Positions 1 through 7,407 of a stretch of 15,037 bases of DNA are shown here, in pieces (positions within the stretch are counted from its first letter, which is position 1; each line of letters begins with the position of its first letter). Position numbers and translations under genes: made by a program. The stretch comes from Coriobacteriia bacterium (GTDB taxonomy: Bacteria; Actinomycetota; Coriobacteriia; Coriobacteriales; UBA8131). Location: positions 1 through 15,037 of the forward strand of contig WQXZ01000027.1 of the NCBI GenBank assembly GCA_009781525.1, written 5' to 3'. A model generated the notes under the pieces. That model saw only the letters and a list, made by a program, of their open reading frames with translations. It was not told the origin of the DNA and did no database searches.

Positions 1-463
1 CAACCAGACTGTTATCAATGACTTCGGCGATATCAGGCAGATCGGTGCAGATCACTGTTTTGATCTCTGCCGAGTTAACCCGATAGGCAACGTCATGCTC
101 CTTTAGCATAAATGTTGCAGGTACTAACACTGCACCAAGCTTATTCAGCGCTAATGCAACAAACCAGAACTGGTAGTGGCGACGAAGAATGACCATAACC
201 AGGTCACCTTGCTCTACCCCTGCACGTGCTAGGAAGTTCGCGGTTTTATCACTCCAGTATTTAAGGTCGGCAAAACTGAATACATGCTCCTCTTGCTCGG
301 GATTGCACCAGACCATAGCTGTTCGATCAGGCTCTGCCAAGGCAATGTCATCAACTACATCATATGCAAAGTTGTAAGTGCTTGGCCAATGTAGGCTGTA
401 TTCGGTTAATAAGCCATTTTGATCGAAGGTTTCATTGCTATATCGTTTATAAATCTCACGCAT
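1..463 (-). CDS. AMP-binding acyl-CoA synthetase, N-terminal part (runs off the window)
   Basis: Partial gene: 154 codons from ATG at 461-463 are present and the 3' end lies beyond position 1. The reading frame is open throughout. The start is set by a GGAG ribosome site 8 nt upstream. The translation has the layout of the N-terminal domain of the adenylate-forming (ANL) superfamily. It runs from an early segment (MREIYKRYSNETF), through a stretch like the pre-core of acetyl- and medium-chain acyl-CoA synthetases (FSFADLKYWSDKTANFLARA, about residues 63-82), to the conserved GDLVMVILRRHYQFW and ALNKLGAVLVPATFMLK segments. Family members activate a carboxylic acid with ATP to an acyl-adenylate and then transfer it to CoA in the cytoplasm. 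The P-loop and catalytic lysine lie outside the window, so chain length cannot be judged. It is probably co-transcribed with the XRE-cupin regulator upstream (88-nt gap). Confidence 0.85.
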   Translation of the reverse strand, partial: MREIYKRYSNETFDQNGLLTEYSLHWPSTYNFAYDVVDDIALAEPDRTAMVWCNPEQEEHVFSFADLKYWSDKTANFLARAGVEQGDLVMVILRRHYQFWFVALALNKLGAVLVPATFMLKEHDVAYRVNSAEIKTVICTDLPDIAEVIDNSLV

Positions 464-521
464 TTTAAAGTCTCCATATCGGTATTAGGGTTACCTCCTG
501 TTGCATCACCTTTAGTCTCGC

Positions 522-552
522 GGCGCTTCTAGTGTCTGACACAAAAAGCGCC
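522..552 (-). other. Interrupted hairpin between regulator and acyl-CoA synthetase
   Basis: GGCGCTT (522-528) is exactly complementary to AAGCGCC (546-552). The loop holds a second dyad, GTGT-ctg-ACAC (532-542). The structure touches the regulator's stop codon. Neither strand has a T-run after it, so it does not look like an intrinsic terminator. An RNA-processing or stability element, or an operator, is possible. The function is inferred only. Confidence 0.4.
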
Positions 553-1154
553 TAAGGAATGTTGATGCTATCCGATGGATCCTCATCTTGGGGCTTGATA
601 ACTATAGCCAGGAAGATGCATGGTTCGCCACCGATTGCAATCATCCCATGGCCTCTGCTGGAGTCATAGTATAAGGTGTCACCTGCTGACAGCTCCTCGA
701 TATGATCCTCGTAGGCGAATCTCATACGTCCAGAGATTATAAAGTCGATCTCTTGTCCACGGTGATACGAAAGGTGAATCGGTTGATTTTGTTCTTCTTC
801 CAGGTAGGGAGCTGTTACGATAAAAGGTTCCGTGAGCTTATCCTTAAAAAATGGAGCCTGATGCAAGTACTCAAAACCGTGACGGCGCATTATTGATAGC
901 CCCTCGCCCTGGCGGGTTAGCTCATAGCCGGTCAGTTTCGGAGCCTCACCTGTCAGAATCTCTATGACATCGACGCCGAAAGCCTGTGCGCACTTGTACA
1001 GGAAGGTGAAGTCGAAATCAGCCTCGCCTGATTCCTGCGCTATGTACTCGTCAACACTACGCCCCGTGAGCTCTGCCATCTGCTCGACGGTCAACTCAAG
1101 GTCGTCACGGAGTGATCTTATACGATTTGCGACTTCTTGCCTGTCAGGTTGCAT
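552..1154 (-). CDS. XRE-family transcriptional regulator with C-terminal cupin domain
   Basis: A 200-aa cytoplasmic DNA-binding protein. Residues about 7-67 form an XRE/HTH_3-type helix-turn-helix (EVANRIRSLRDDLELTVEQM, then AELTGRSVDEY). Residues about 125-187 form a small cupin barrel with motif-1-like residues H127, H131, E135 and G142, and G158 and H169 in motif 2. In this family the cupin is thought to sense a small ligand. The start is ATG at 1152-1154, with GGAGGAG just upstream. The frame stays open to about 1511, but that extension runs through the RNase P RNA gene and its promoter and has no family-like sequence, so it is rejected. The gene reads toward the acyl-CoA synthetase 88 nt downstream, so local control of that enzyme is likely, though inferred. 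A TGTATACA palindrome lies 44 nt upstream of the start. Confidence 0.88.
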   Translation of the reverse strand: MQPDRQEVANRIRSLRDDLELTVEQMAELTGRSVDEYIAQESGEADFDFTFLYKCAQAFGVDVIEILTGEAPKLTGYELTRQGEGLSIMRRHGFEYLHQAPFFKDKLTEPFIVTAPYLEEEQNQPIHLSYHRGQEIDFIISGRMRFAYEDHIEELSAGDTLYYDSSRGHGMIAIGGEPCIFLAIVIKPQDEDPSDSINIP

Positions 1155-1197
1155 GTCTCCTCCATCCCTGATTGATGAATGCTGAAACAATACTCTA

Positions 1198-1205
1198 TGT
1201 ATACA
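1198..1205. promoter_or_regulatory. Small palindrome TGTATACA upstream of the XRE-cupin gene
   Basis: A perfect 8-bp palindrome lies between the regulator start and the rnpB promoter, where an autoregulatory operator would be expected. An 8-mer palindrome can occur by chance, and no clear promoter for the regulator could be placed around it. Confidence 0.2.
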
Positions 1206-1302
1206 AATTGAGCAAGAGCAAATAGCACATGCTGCAAGAGGTTCTCTGGAAGGGTGCTCGTCACCTTTGCAGCGTGCCTTTCTGGCTGAGATGCAGCCAG
1301 AC

Positions 1303-1330
1303 TGGACGAACCGGAGCAAATGGCTATACT
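1303..1330 (+). promoter_or_regulatory. Promoter of the RNase P RNA gene
   Basis: A -35 box TGGACG (1303-1308, 4 of 6 to consensus) and a -10 box TATACT (1325-1330, 5 of 6) are separated by 16 bp. The predicted transcription start, near 1337, falls next to the 5' strand of helix P1 at 1339. Box position and RNA structure therefore support each other. Confidence 0.65.
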
Positions 1331-1338
1331 GTTCGCAA

Positions 1339-1720
1339 TGCAGTGGAACGGAGAGCTGCGCGCTTTCGCAAGCGTGAGGAAAGTCCGGACTTCGCAGGGC
1401 AAGATGCCAGCTAACGGCTGGGCAGGGTGACCTGACGGAAAGTGCCACAGAAAAGAAAACTCTTCTGCAACCTCTAGCTTTGGGCAACCAACTGGACACT
1501 GTTACTGACAAGCAGAAGAAAAGCTGAAACGGTGCGGTAAGAGCGCACCAGCGTCACGGTAACGTGGCGGCTTGGCAAACCCCATCTGAAGCAAGGGCAA
1601 ATAGGAGCGCGCCTAAGGTTGGCCCGACTAGCGCTCGGGTAGCCCGCTAGAGGGCAGCGGTGACGCTGCTCCCAGATAAATGGTTCTCCATGACAGAATC
1701 CGGCTTATAGTTCCACTGCA
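1339..1720 (+). ncRNA. rnpB: RNase P RNA, A-type (ancestral)
   Basis: This is the catalytic RNA of RNase P, which removes 5' leaders from precursor tRNAs. The ends are set by an 11-bp helix P1: TGCAGTGGAAC (1339-1349) pairs perfectly with GTTCCACTGCA (1710-1720). Conserved elements appear in order: GAGGAAAGTCCGGAC (1376-1390), CCACAGAAAAGAAAACTC (1445-1462), GGTAAGAGCGCACCAGC (1535-1551), GGCAAACCCC (1574-1583), CTAAGGTTGGCCCG (L15-like, the tRNA CCA-binding region), AGATAAATGG (1674-1683) and ACAGAATCCGGCTTA (1694-1708). The length of 382 nt is normal for the A-type. It is the only gene on the plus strand and has its own promoter. A run of five T (1723-1727) follows P1 and may help 3'-end formation. 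Confidence 0.96.
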
Positions 1721-1755
1721 GCTTTTTCAAGCGGAGCAAAGGTGTCTACGCAGTA

Positions 1756-1837
1756 TGTGCGCGGTGGCGTACGAGGCGTGGGAGCCGGATGCAAGCTGTG
1801 CGCGGTGGCGTACGGGGCGTGGGAGCCGGGTGCAACG
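1756..1837. repeat. Two-copy 41-bp GC-rich tandem repeat
   Basis: Copies at 1756-1796 and 1797-1837 start with TGTGCGCGGTGGCGTACG and differ at only four positions. Just beyond them, AGCCGG (1824-1829) and CCGGCT (1841-1846) form a 6-bp inverted repeat with an 11-nt loop, near the 3' end of the MATE gene. No T-run follows on the minus strand, so this is not a standard terminator. The repeat fills the rnpB-MATE spacer. Confidence 0.85.
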
Positions 1838-1862
1838 CAACCGGCTGCGCGACGCAATCCGC

Positions 1863-3410
1863 TTACCCTGCGACCATTGCCAATCGTTCTTCGTCGCGTT
1901 CTATTATCTGCTTGTTAATCAGGCCGAATTCCCGGCGCATGAATAGCGCGGCGATGATTACCGACAAACCGTCAGCGCATGGATATGCCCAGTACAAGCC
2001 ATCAAGCCCAATGAACTGGGACGATATCTGCGGAAGTACGATCGGAAGAATGTAGAGTAGCGGCACCATAAACAGAATCTGGCGGGACATTGAAAGCACC
2101 AGTGACTTGAATGGCTGCCCGGATGACTGAAAGAAGTTCGCTGATACCGACTGCAATCCCATGACAGGAACCATGAACATCTGCACCTTGAGGGCGTGAG
2201 CAGTAAAAGCCAATAGCTCACCTTCTATGCCGAATATCATGACGATCTGCTCAGGAAACATTCGAACCAGTACCCAAATAGCAGTTCCGATTATGGTTAT
2301 CCACCTAAAAGCGGTCCAGAACGTGGTTTTTACACGCTCGAAGTTCTTTGCTCCATAGTTAAAGCCAAAGATCGGCGACGCAGCTACTGCAACACCCATC
2401 ACTGGGAAGAAAGTCACCTGGGAGGCTCGCCCGATCACACCGACAGCTGCGAATGCGCCGCTCAAGCCGATCGGTGACAGGCTGCCATAGTGCGCTATCA
2501 GGTTGTTGGTGTACAAGGCGATAATCGATCCGGCGATCGACATGATGAAAGAAGCAGATCCCAAGGTTATGATTCTTGTGAATATCTTAACGTCGATGCC
2601 GATTGCTTTCAGCCTCAGTTTGAAAGGCGACTTTTTGCTCAAAGTAAAGTAAAACATCACCATTACAAAGCTGGTTCCCTGCCCCAGCACGGTTGCCCAA
2701 GCAGACCCAGCCACGCCCCAATGAAACTGCAGTACAAACAACCAGTTAAAGAAAGTCGAGACAACGATACCCGACACCATAGTATAAAGCGCCCGATTAG
2801 GGTCCCCAGCCGTCCTAATGAAATTATTAAAGCCCATGCCGAAGAACTGCAGAATCATCCCGTAGGCAATAATACGCAGAAAAGTCTCGCATGACTCATA
2901 GATCGCATCATCAACACCAGAGATCCTAAGCAGTGTTCCCATAAAAATCAGGATAAATGCGGTACAGATAATGCCAACGATAACATACATGGTAAAACAG
3001 ACCCCAAGAATCCGATCGGCTTCATCACGCTTACCTTCACCCAGCCGCAATGCTAGCAAAGCGTTTCCGCCCGCACCAAAAAGAGTGGCAATCGCCATTG
3101 AGAAAAACATTATCGGCATCGAAACTGTCGCTGTCGCTAAGCCGACCTCGCCAATTCCCTGACCCATGAAAATGCCGTCGATAATGTTGTACAAACCATT
3201 GGCCATCATGCCAATAATTGCCGGAATAGCAAACTCTAGCAGCAGTTTTCCGACTTTCTCGTTGCCAAGACGATCAACACGGTCGCTGCTTCTGCTATCG
3301 ACCCTGCTATCGCCAGATTCTCCAACACTCTCAGCTTTGACAGGAGCGGTTGGCTGGCTATTCTGTTCTTGTTCTGGAATAGAATCGATTCCTTCTGAGT
3401 TTTTCTCCAT
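1863..3410 (-). CDS. MATE-family multidrug/cation exporter
   Basis: A 515-aa polytopic inner-membrane protein of the MATE superfamily, which exports organic cations and drugs in exchange for Na+ or H+. Residues 1-53 are hydrophilic and rich in E, S, D and Q, longer than usual. The two six-helix MATE halves follow. The first opens with KLLLEFAIPAIIGMMANGLY (55-74), followed by a DGIFMG segment. Family-like stretches include NALLALRLGEGKRDEADRIL, MGFNNFIRTAGDPNRA, ASPIFGFNYGAKNFERVK and SVSANFFQSSGQPFKS. The segments resemble the MepA-like branch, but the substrate cannot be assigned. The ATG at 3408-3410 is the only sensible in-frame start before the first helix, and it has no obvious Shine-Dalgarno site. 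Its own promoter lies at 3460-3488, so it need not depend on gpmI upstream. Confidence 0.92.
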   Translation of the reverse strand: MEKNSEGIDSIPEQEQNSQPTAPVKAESVGESGDSRVDSRSSDRVDRLGNEKVGKLLLEFAIPAIIGMMANGLYNIIDGIFMGQGIGEVGLATATVSMPIMFFSMAIATLFGAGGNALLALRLGEGKRDEADRILGVCFTMYVIVGIICTAFILIFMGTLLRISGVDDAIYESCETFLRIIAYGMILQFFGMGFNNFIRTAGDPNRALYTMVSGIVVSTFFNWLFVLQFHWGVAGSAWATVLGQGTSFVMVMFYFTLSKKSPFKLRLKAIGIDVKIFTRIITLGSASFIMSIAGSIIALYTNNLIAHYGSLSPIGLSGAFAAVGVIGRASQVTFFPVMGVAVAASPIFGFNYGAKNFERVKTTFWTAFRWITIIGTAIWVLVRMFPEQIVMIFGIEGELLAFTAHALKVQMFMVPVMGLQSVSANFFQSSGQPFKSLVLSMSRQILFMVPLLYILPIVLPQISSQFIGLDGLYWAYPCADGLSVIIAALFMRREFGLINKQIIERDEERLAMVAG

Positions 3411-3459
3411 TTGGCAAGTGTATCAGCATTCAGCGTCATCCAAGCAGAATCAGCACTCA

Positions 3460-3488
3460 ATTACACATCTTTAGAAGATCATGTTCAA
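3460..3488 (-). promoter_or_regulatory. Promoter of the MATE gene
   Basis: Read on the minus strand: -35 TTGAAC (3483-3488), a 17-bp spacer and -10 TGTAAT (3460-3465, 5 of 6 to consensus). The predicted start, near 3453, leaves a leader of about 40 nt. It lies within the 171-bp gpmI-MATE gap, which fits an independently transcribed exporter. Confidence 0.6.
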
Positions 3489-3581
3489 CCTGCACGAACA
3501 GCTCCTGAAGCAGAAACAGCATGCACAGTATACTTTGAAGGTGCCGCGCTTCGCGCTGCATTCACGAAACGCGTTGTCCTC

Positions 3582-5231
3582 TCAGCGAATTATTAGCGAC
3601 TTGCCGGTGAACTCTTCAGGTATCTTTAACCCCATCAGGTCAAGAAGTGTCGGAGCGATGTCTGACAATCGCCCATCAGCTTCCAGGTCAAGAGCGATGG
3701 TTTTATCCCCAATAATCGTCAAGGGAACCGGGGACATCGAGTGTGCTGTCCAGGTGTTGCCTTCCTCATCCACCATCTCTTCGGCGTTGCCGTGGTCGGC
3801 AGTCACGATGGCTACCCCACCGGCTTCGAGCACGGTGTCTATCACCTGCTGAAGACAGCGATCGACGGCTGTTATCGCCTGTTCAGCGGCGGACTGGATG
3901 CCGGTGTGACCGACCATGTCACCGTTGGCGTAGTTGACGATGAAAACGTCAGCTGCGTCGGTTTTAATAGCGTGGATAAGGGCTTCGGTAACCTCGTTGG
4001 CGCTCATCTCGGGTTGGAGGTCGTAGGTGGCGACCTTCGGGCTGGGTATCAGAATGCGCTGCTCACCTGGTTTGGCTTCTTCAATTCCGCCATTTAGGAA
4101 GAAGGTCACATGGGCGTATTTCTCGGTTTCTGCGATGTGAAGCTGGCGCAGGCCCAGCTGGCTTAGATAGTCGGCTAGCACGAAGTCGAGGGTTTCTTTG
4201 GCAAAGGCGACACGGGCGCCAAGGGCTTCGAATTCGATGTCGTACTCGGTCATGCAGACATATTTGACGCGCGGTATGCGTGGTCTGTCAAAGCCGTCGA
4301 AGTCTGGGTCGATCAGTGCGCGGGTCATCTGGCGGGCACGGTCGGGGCGGAAGTTGAAAAAGATTATCGCGTCGTCATCCTGAATGCCGGTTGTGCTGAT
4401 GGCAACTGGCAACATGAATTCGTCAAGCACCTGATTGGCGTAGGACTCCTTGACCAGCTCAGATGCCTTGGCTTCTGGCTCCAGACGCACATCCTCGGCA
4501 TCTGGAGTGACCATGGCTTTCCAAGCAGGCTCTACCCGCTCCCAGCGATTGTCGCGATCCATGCCGTAGTACCTGCCACCGATTGTGGCTATCTTGGCGT
4601 CAAGGCCAGGGTGTTCAGCTTCGAGATGCTGCAAAAACTGCTCGATTTGCTGAACGTAGTCGATGCCGCTGTCAGGTGTGACATCACGCCCGTCGAGCAA
4701 AGCGTGTAATGCTAATCTTTTCACGCCAGAAGCGGCTGCCATAGCGGCTAAAGCCTGTATATGTGTGTTCATACTGTGCACTCCCCCGTCGGAGAGTAGG
4801 CCGATAAGGTGCAAACACCTGTCTTGACTGGCGCAGTGCAGCATGGTCTCGACGAAAATCCCGTTTGTACACAGAGTACCGTCCTCAATGGCCAGGTCGA
4901 TACGTGTCAGCTCCTGGTTGACTACTCGTCCCGCGCCGATATTCAGGTGTCCGACTTCTGAGTTTCCCATTTGGCCATCAGGTAATCCGACTGCACGGCC
5001 ACTGGCTGATAAGGTGCGATATGGCCAGATACTGCCACTGAAAAGTTGATGCAGAAATGGAGCATCAGCTGATGTCACGGCGTTCGTATTACTTGGAGGT
5101 GCTATGCCAACGCCATCAAGAATCACCAGCAAAGCTGGAAGCCTTGTTGGCATAGCTTTGCTGGCTGCGTTGTCTGGCTTGGCTGGCACAGTGTTTCTGG
5201 CAGCATTGTCTGTTTTGTCTGCTTCGGCCAT
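3582..5231 (-). CDS. gpmI: 2,3-bisphosphoglycerate-independent phosphoglycerate mutase
   Basis: A cytoplasmic Mn-dependent enzyme that interconverts 3- and 2-phosphoglycerate. All metal and catalytic residues of the alkaline-phosphatase-like fold are visible: D39 (ILDGVG), the nucleophile S91 in GQMGNSEVGH, D438 and H442 in NGDMVGHTG, D479 and H480 in TADHGNAEE, and H497 in WTAHSMSPVP. The substrate-binding segments LLSDGGVHS, LDGRDVTP and NFRPDRARQ are intact. At 549 aa it is longer than the usual 510 or so, because of an Ala/Lys-rich N-terminal tail of about 30 residues. Start ATG 5229-5231 has AGGCGG upstream; the internal ATG at residue 27 has none. The usual DGWG motif reads DGVG. It follows tpiA by 23 nt and ends the glycolytic run. 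Confidence 0.97.
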   Translation of the reverse strand: MAEADKTDNAARNTVPAKPDNAASKAMPTRLPALLVILDGVGIAPPSNTNAVTSADAPFLHQLFSGSIWPYRTLSASGRAVGLPDGQMGNSEVGHLNIGAGRVVNQELTRIDLAIEDGTLCTNGIFVETMLHCASQDRCLHLIGLLSDGGVHSMNTHIQALAAMAAASGVKRLALHALLDGRDVTPDSGIDYVQQIEQFLQHLEAEHPGLDAKIATIGGRYYGMDRDNRWERVEPAWKAMVTPDAEDVRLEPEAKASELVKESYANQVLDEFMLPVAISTTGIQDDDAIIFFNFRPDRARQMTRALIDPDFDGFDRPRIPRVKYVCMTEYDIEFEALGARVAFAKETLDFVLADYLSQLGLRQLHIAETEKYAHVTFFLNGGIEEAKPGEQRILIPSPKVATYDLQPEMSANEVTEALIHAIKTDAADVFIVNYANGDMVGHTGIQSAAEQAITAVDRCLQQVIDTVLEAGGVAIVTADHGNAEEMVDEEGNTWTAHSMSPVPLTIIGDKTIALDLEADGRLSDIAPTLLDLMGLKIPEEFTGKSLIIR

Positions 5232-5254
5232 TTTGACCGCCTTTCGACCGCTAC

Positions 5255-6082
5255 TTAAGATCTGGCTGCAGTATAGTTCGTTACGAGCTGCGAGAATTCA
5301 GTGGCGTCCAAGGAGGCTCCACCGACCAGACAGCCGTCGAGGTCTGGCATCATGGCGAACTCTGCAACGTTACCCGAGTTGACCGAGCCACCATAAAGCA
5401 CCCGAGTGCTTTGAGCCAGCTCTTTATCAAGCACGAAGGACAGCTCGCCTCTGATAGCAGTAGCTATTTCTTGCGCTTGTTCAGGTGTTGCGCTTTGACC
5501 AGTACCGATTGACCAGATAGGCTCATAGGCAATCGCCAGGGTAGCCTCACTGGGTTGCAGACCCTGTGCAAGCGCGTCCTCTAAGGCAACACAGACCTGG
5601 CTGAGTACATAGGCTTGTGCATCGGACGCACCTGCCCTGCGATTCAGATAACTCTCGCCAACACAAAGAATCGGTACAATACCGGCTTGGATCAGTGCGA
5701 CCAGCTTCGGTGCGATAGTCTGATCGGTCTCACCGAAGTTCTGACGTCTTTCGGAGTGACCCACGATGCAGTAGCTGACCCCGGCAGCTGCAAGCATCCG
5801 GGCATTGATAGCTCCAGTGAAAGCGCCATCTGGTGCGTGGTAGACGTCCTGGGCTCCCAAGAGTATTTCTGGTAGTGCTTCGACACCTGCTTCGCTTCCG
5901 TCACATTTGAGTGCTGATGCAACAGTAGTGATGCTCAAAAATGTTGGGCACAGCACCAGGTCAAGTTGCCCGACTATCGTAACATCAAGCTGCCCAAGCA
6001 GATCCTTTGCTAAAATATCAGCTTCGTCAGCGGTTTTATTCATCTTCCAGTTCGCAACAATCAATGGCTTGCGCTCTGCCAT
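5255..6082 (-). CDS. tpiA: Triosephosphate isomerase
   Basis: A cytoplasmic enzyme, 275 aa, that interconverts dihydroxyacetone phosphate and glyceraldehyde 3-phosphate. The active-site residues are N11 and K13 (ANWKMNK), H109 in VGHSERR and the catalytic base E187 in AYEPIWSIGTG; the phosphate-binding YGGSVN and GCLVGGASL segments follow. Start ATG 6080-6082 has a near-perfect AGGAGG 5 nt upstream. The usual TGEIS segment of loop 3 reads TGAIN (residues 89-93), so the Glu that normally bonds to the Arg of HSER is missing. Spacing is 134 nt from pgk, the widest gap in this cluster, and 23 nt to gpmI. It has almost certainly the standard function. Confidence 0.97.
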   Translation of the reverse strand: MAERKPLIVANWKMNKTADEADILAKDLLGQLDVTIVGQLDLVLCPTFLSITTVASALKCDGSEAGVEALPEILLGAQDVYHAPDGAFTGAINARMLAAAGVSYCIVGHSERRQNFGETDQTIAPKLVALIQAGIVPILCVGESYLNRRAGASDAQAYVLSQVCVALEDALAQGLQPSEATLAIAYEPIWSIGTGQSATPEQAQEIATAIRGELSFVLDKELAQSTRVLYGGSVNSGNVAEFAMMPDLDGCLVGGASLDATEFSQLVTNYTAARS

Positions 6083-6146
6083 TTGATCCTCCTAGCTTTA
6101 TTAGCCTCTAGTAGTTAGTATTCACTTGCTTCAAACTCCGGCGCTT

Positions 6147-6164
6147 GCGGTCGTCGCGGTCGTC
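6147..6164. repeat. Short GC-rich repeat in the pgk-tpiA spacer
   Basis: GCGGTCGTC occurs twice in tandem (6147-6155, 6156-6164) and is followed by a partial copy. It lies in a GC-rich, low-complexity stretch (about 6140-6216) between pgk and tpiA, unlike the short spacers elsewhere in the cluster. Confidence 0.5.
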
Positions 6165-6216
6165 GCGCTCGGCACTCGCGATCCGTCGCGCGCGGTACCC
6201 GCGGCACCTTCGTGCG

Positions 6217-7392
6217 TCACTCCAGTGCAGCAACACCCGGTAGCACCTTGCCCTCAAGCAACTCCAGTAAGGCTCCGCCACCTGTAGAGATAAAGGTAAC
6301 CAGGTCGTCGTAGCCGAACTTGTTGATTGCAGCAATGGAGTCTCCGCCACCGATGATGGTCGTTGCTTTCTGGTTCATGGCAAAAGCCGTAGCTACCTTG
6401 CGGGTTCCCATGGCAAACTTGTCAATCTCAAAAACTCCCATCGGGCCATTCCAGAGCACTGTGCGTGCCTCACTTATATATTCACCATATGCTTCTGCAG
6501 TTGCAGGTCCGATATCGAGCCCCATCTGATCATCCGGTATGCTATCTATCGAGTAGATGCTCGTCTCAGCGTCCTCAGAGATCGCTGATGCTGTGACAAT
6601 GTCAATCGGAAGCATGATCTTGATGTTCTTATCCAGAGCTTTCTGCATTGTCTCTTTTGCCCAATCGACCCAGTCTGGCTCGACCAGAGAGGTTCCGACT
6701 GAGTATCCGGAAGCAACTAAAAACGTGAAGCACATAGCGCCACCGATAACCATGCCATCGACTACATCCAGCAACGACTCGACGACGCCGATCTTGTCGG
6801 ATACCTTTGAGCCTCCGAGCATCGCTACAAAGGGGCGCTCGGGGCGCGTAGTCATGCGATGGACAGTCTCGATCTCGCGATAGAGCAAAAAGCCTGCGTA
6901 GCTGGGCAGCAGTTCGGTAACCCCGACAATCGAAGCATGTGCACGGTGCGATGCAGCAAAGGCATCATTGACATAGACATCAGCCAAGGCAGCAAGTTCG
7001 CGCGAGAACTCTGCGTCGTTTTCTTGCTCGCGAGCATCGAAGCGCAGGTTCTCAAGCATCAGCACCTGTCCAGGCAGCAATGCTTCGCAGTCTGCTGTAG
7101 TCTGCATGCCCAGTACATCATGGGTCAGTGGCACAGGCATCTTCAGTATCTCACCCAGTGCCAGAGCCACCGGAGCCAGGGTGTATTCACGCTCGTAGCC
7201 CTCGCCTTTTGGCCTACCCTGATGCGCAGCTATAATCACTCGCGCCTCGTTGTCTAGCAGGTAGCGGATGGTTGGCAGAACAGCTCGGATCCTGGTGTCG
7301 TCGACTACCTTACCGTCTTCAACAGGCACGTTGAAGTCGACACGCAACAAAACCTTACTGCCATTCAAGTTTGCTTCATTGACCAGACGCAT
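6217..7392 (-). CDS. pgk: Phosphoglycerate kinase
   Basis: A cytoplasmic enzyme, 391 aa (family about 390-400), that transfers phosphate between 1,3-bisphosphoglycerate and ADP. The N-domain substrate motifs are RVDFNVP (17-23) and AHQGRPKG (56-63), where many bacteria have SHLGRP; LENLRF (113-118) follows. The C-domain nucleotide motifs are GGSKVSDK (193-200), WNGPMGVFE (314-322), GGGDS (348-352) and STGGGA (369-374). Start ATG 7390-7392 has GGGGGAG upstream. It begins 15 nt after the gap stop codon, so the two are surely co-transcribed. Confidence 0.98.
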   Translation of the reverse strand: MRLVNEANLNGSKVLLRVDFNVPVEDGKVVDDTRIRAVLPTIRYLLDNEARVIIAAHQGRPKGEGYEREYTLAPVALALGEILKMPVPLTHDVLGMQTTADCEALLPGQVLMLENLRFDAREQENDAEFSRELAALADVYVNDAFAASHRAHASIVGVTELLPSYAGFLLYREIETVHRMTTRPERPFVAMLGGSKVSDKIGVVESLLDVVDGMVIGGAMCFTFLVASGYSVGTSLVEPDWVDWAKETMQKALDKNIKIMLPIDIVTASAISEDAETSIYSIDSIPDDQMGLDIGPATAEAYGEYISEARTVLWNGPMGVFEIDKFAMGTRKVATAFAMNQKATTIIGGGDSIAAINKFGYDDLVTFISTGGGALLELLEGKVLPGVAALE

Positions 7393-7407
7393 GATCTTCT
7401 CCCCCTT

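Noticed and set aside
1155..1511. Open upstream extension of the XRE-cupin frame
   Set aside because: It runs antisense through the rnpB promoter and gene and has no family-like sequence; a good ribosome site precedes the ATG at 1152-1154.
2490..2894. 134-codon plus-strand frame
   Set aside because: Antisense inside the MATE gene, with composition expected of a shadow frame.
3546..3560. Intrinsic terminator after gpmI
   Set aside because: A CGCG/CGCG stem is present, but no T-run follows on the minus strand.
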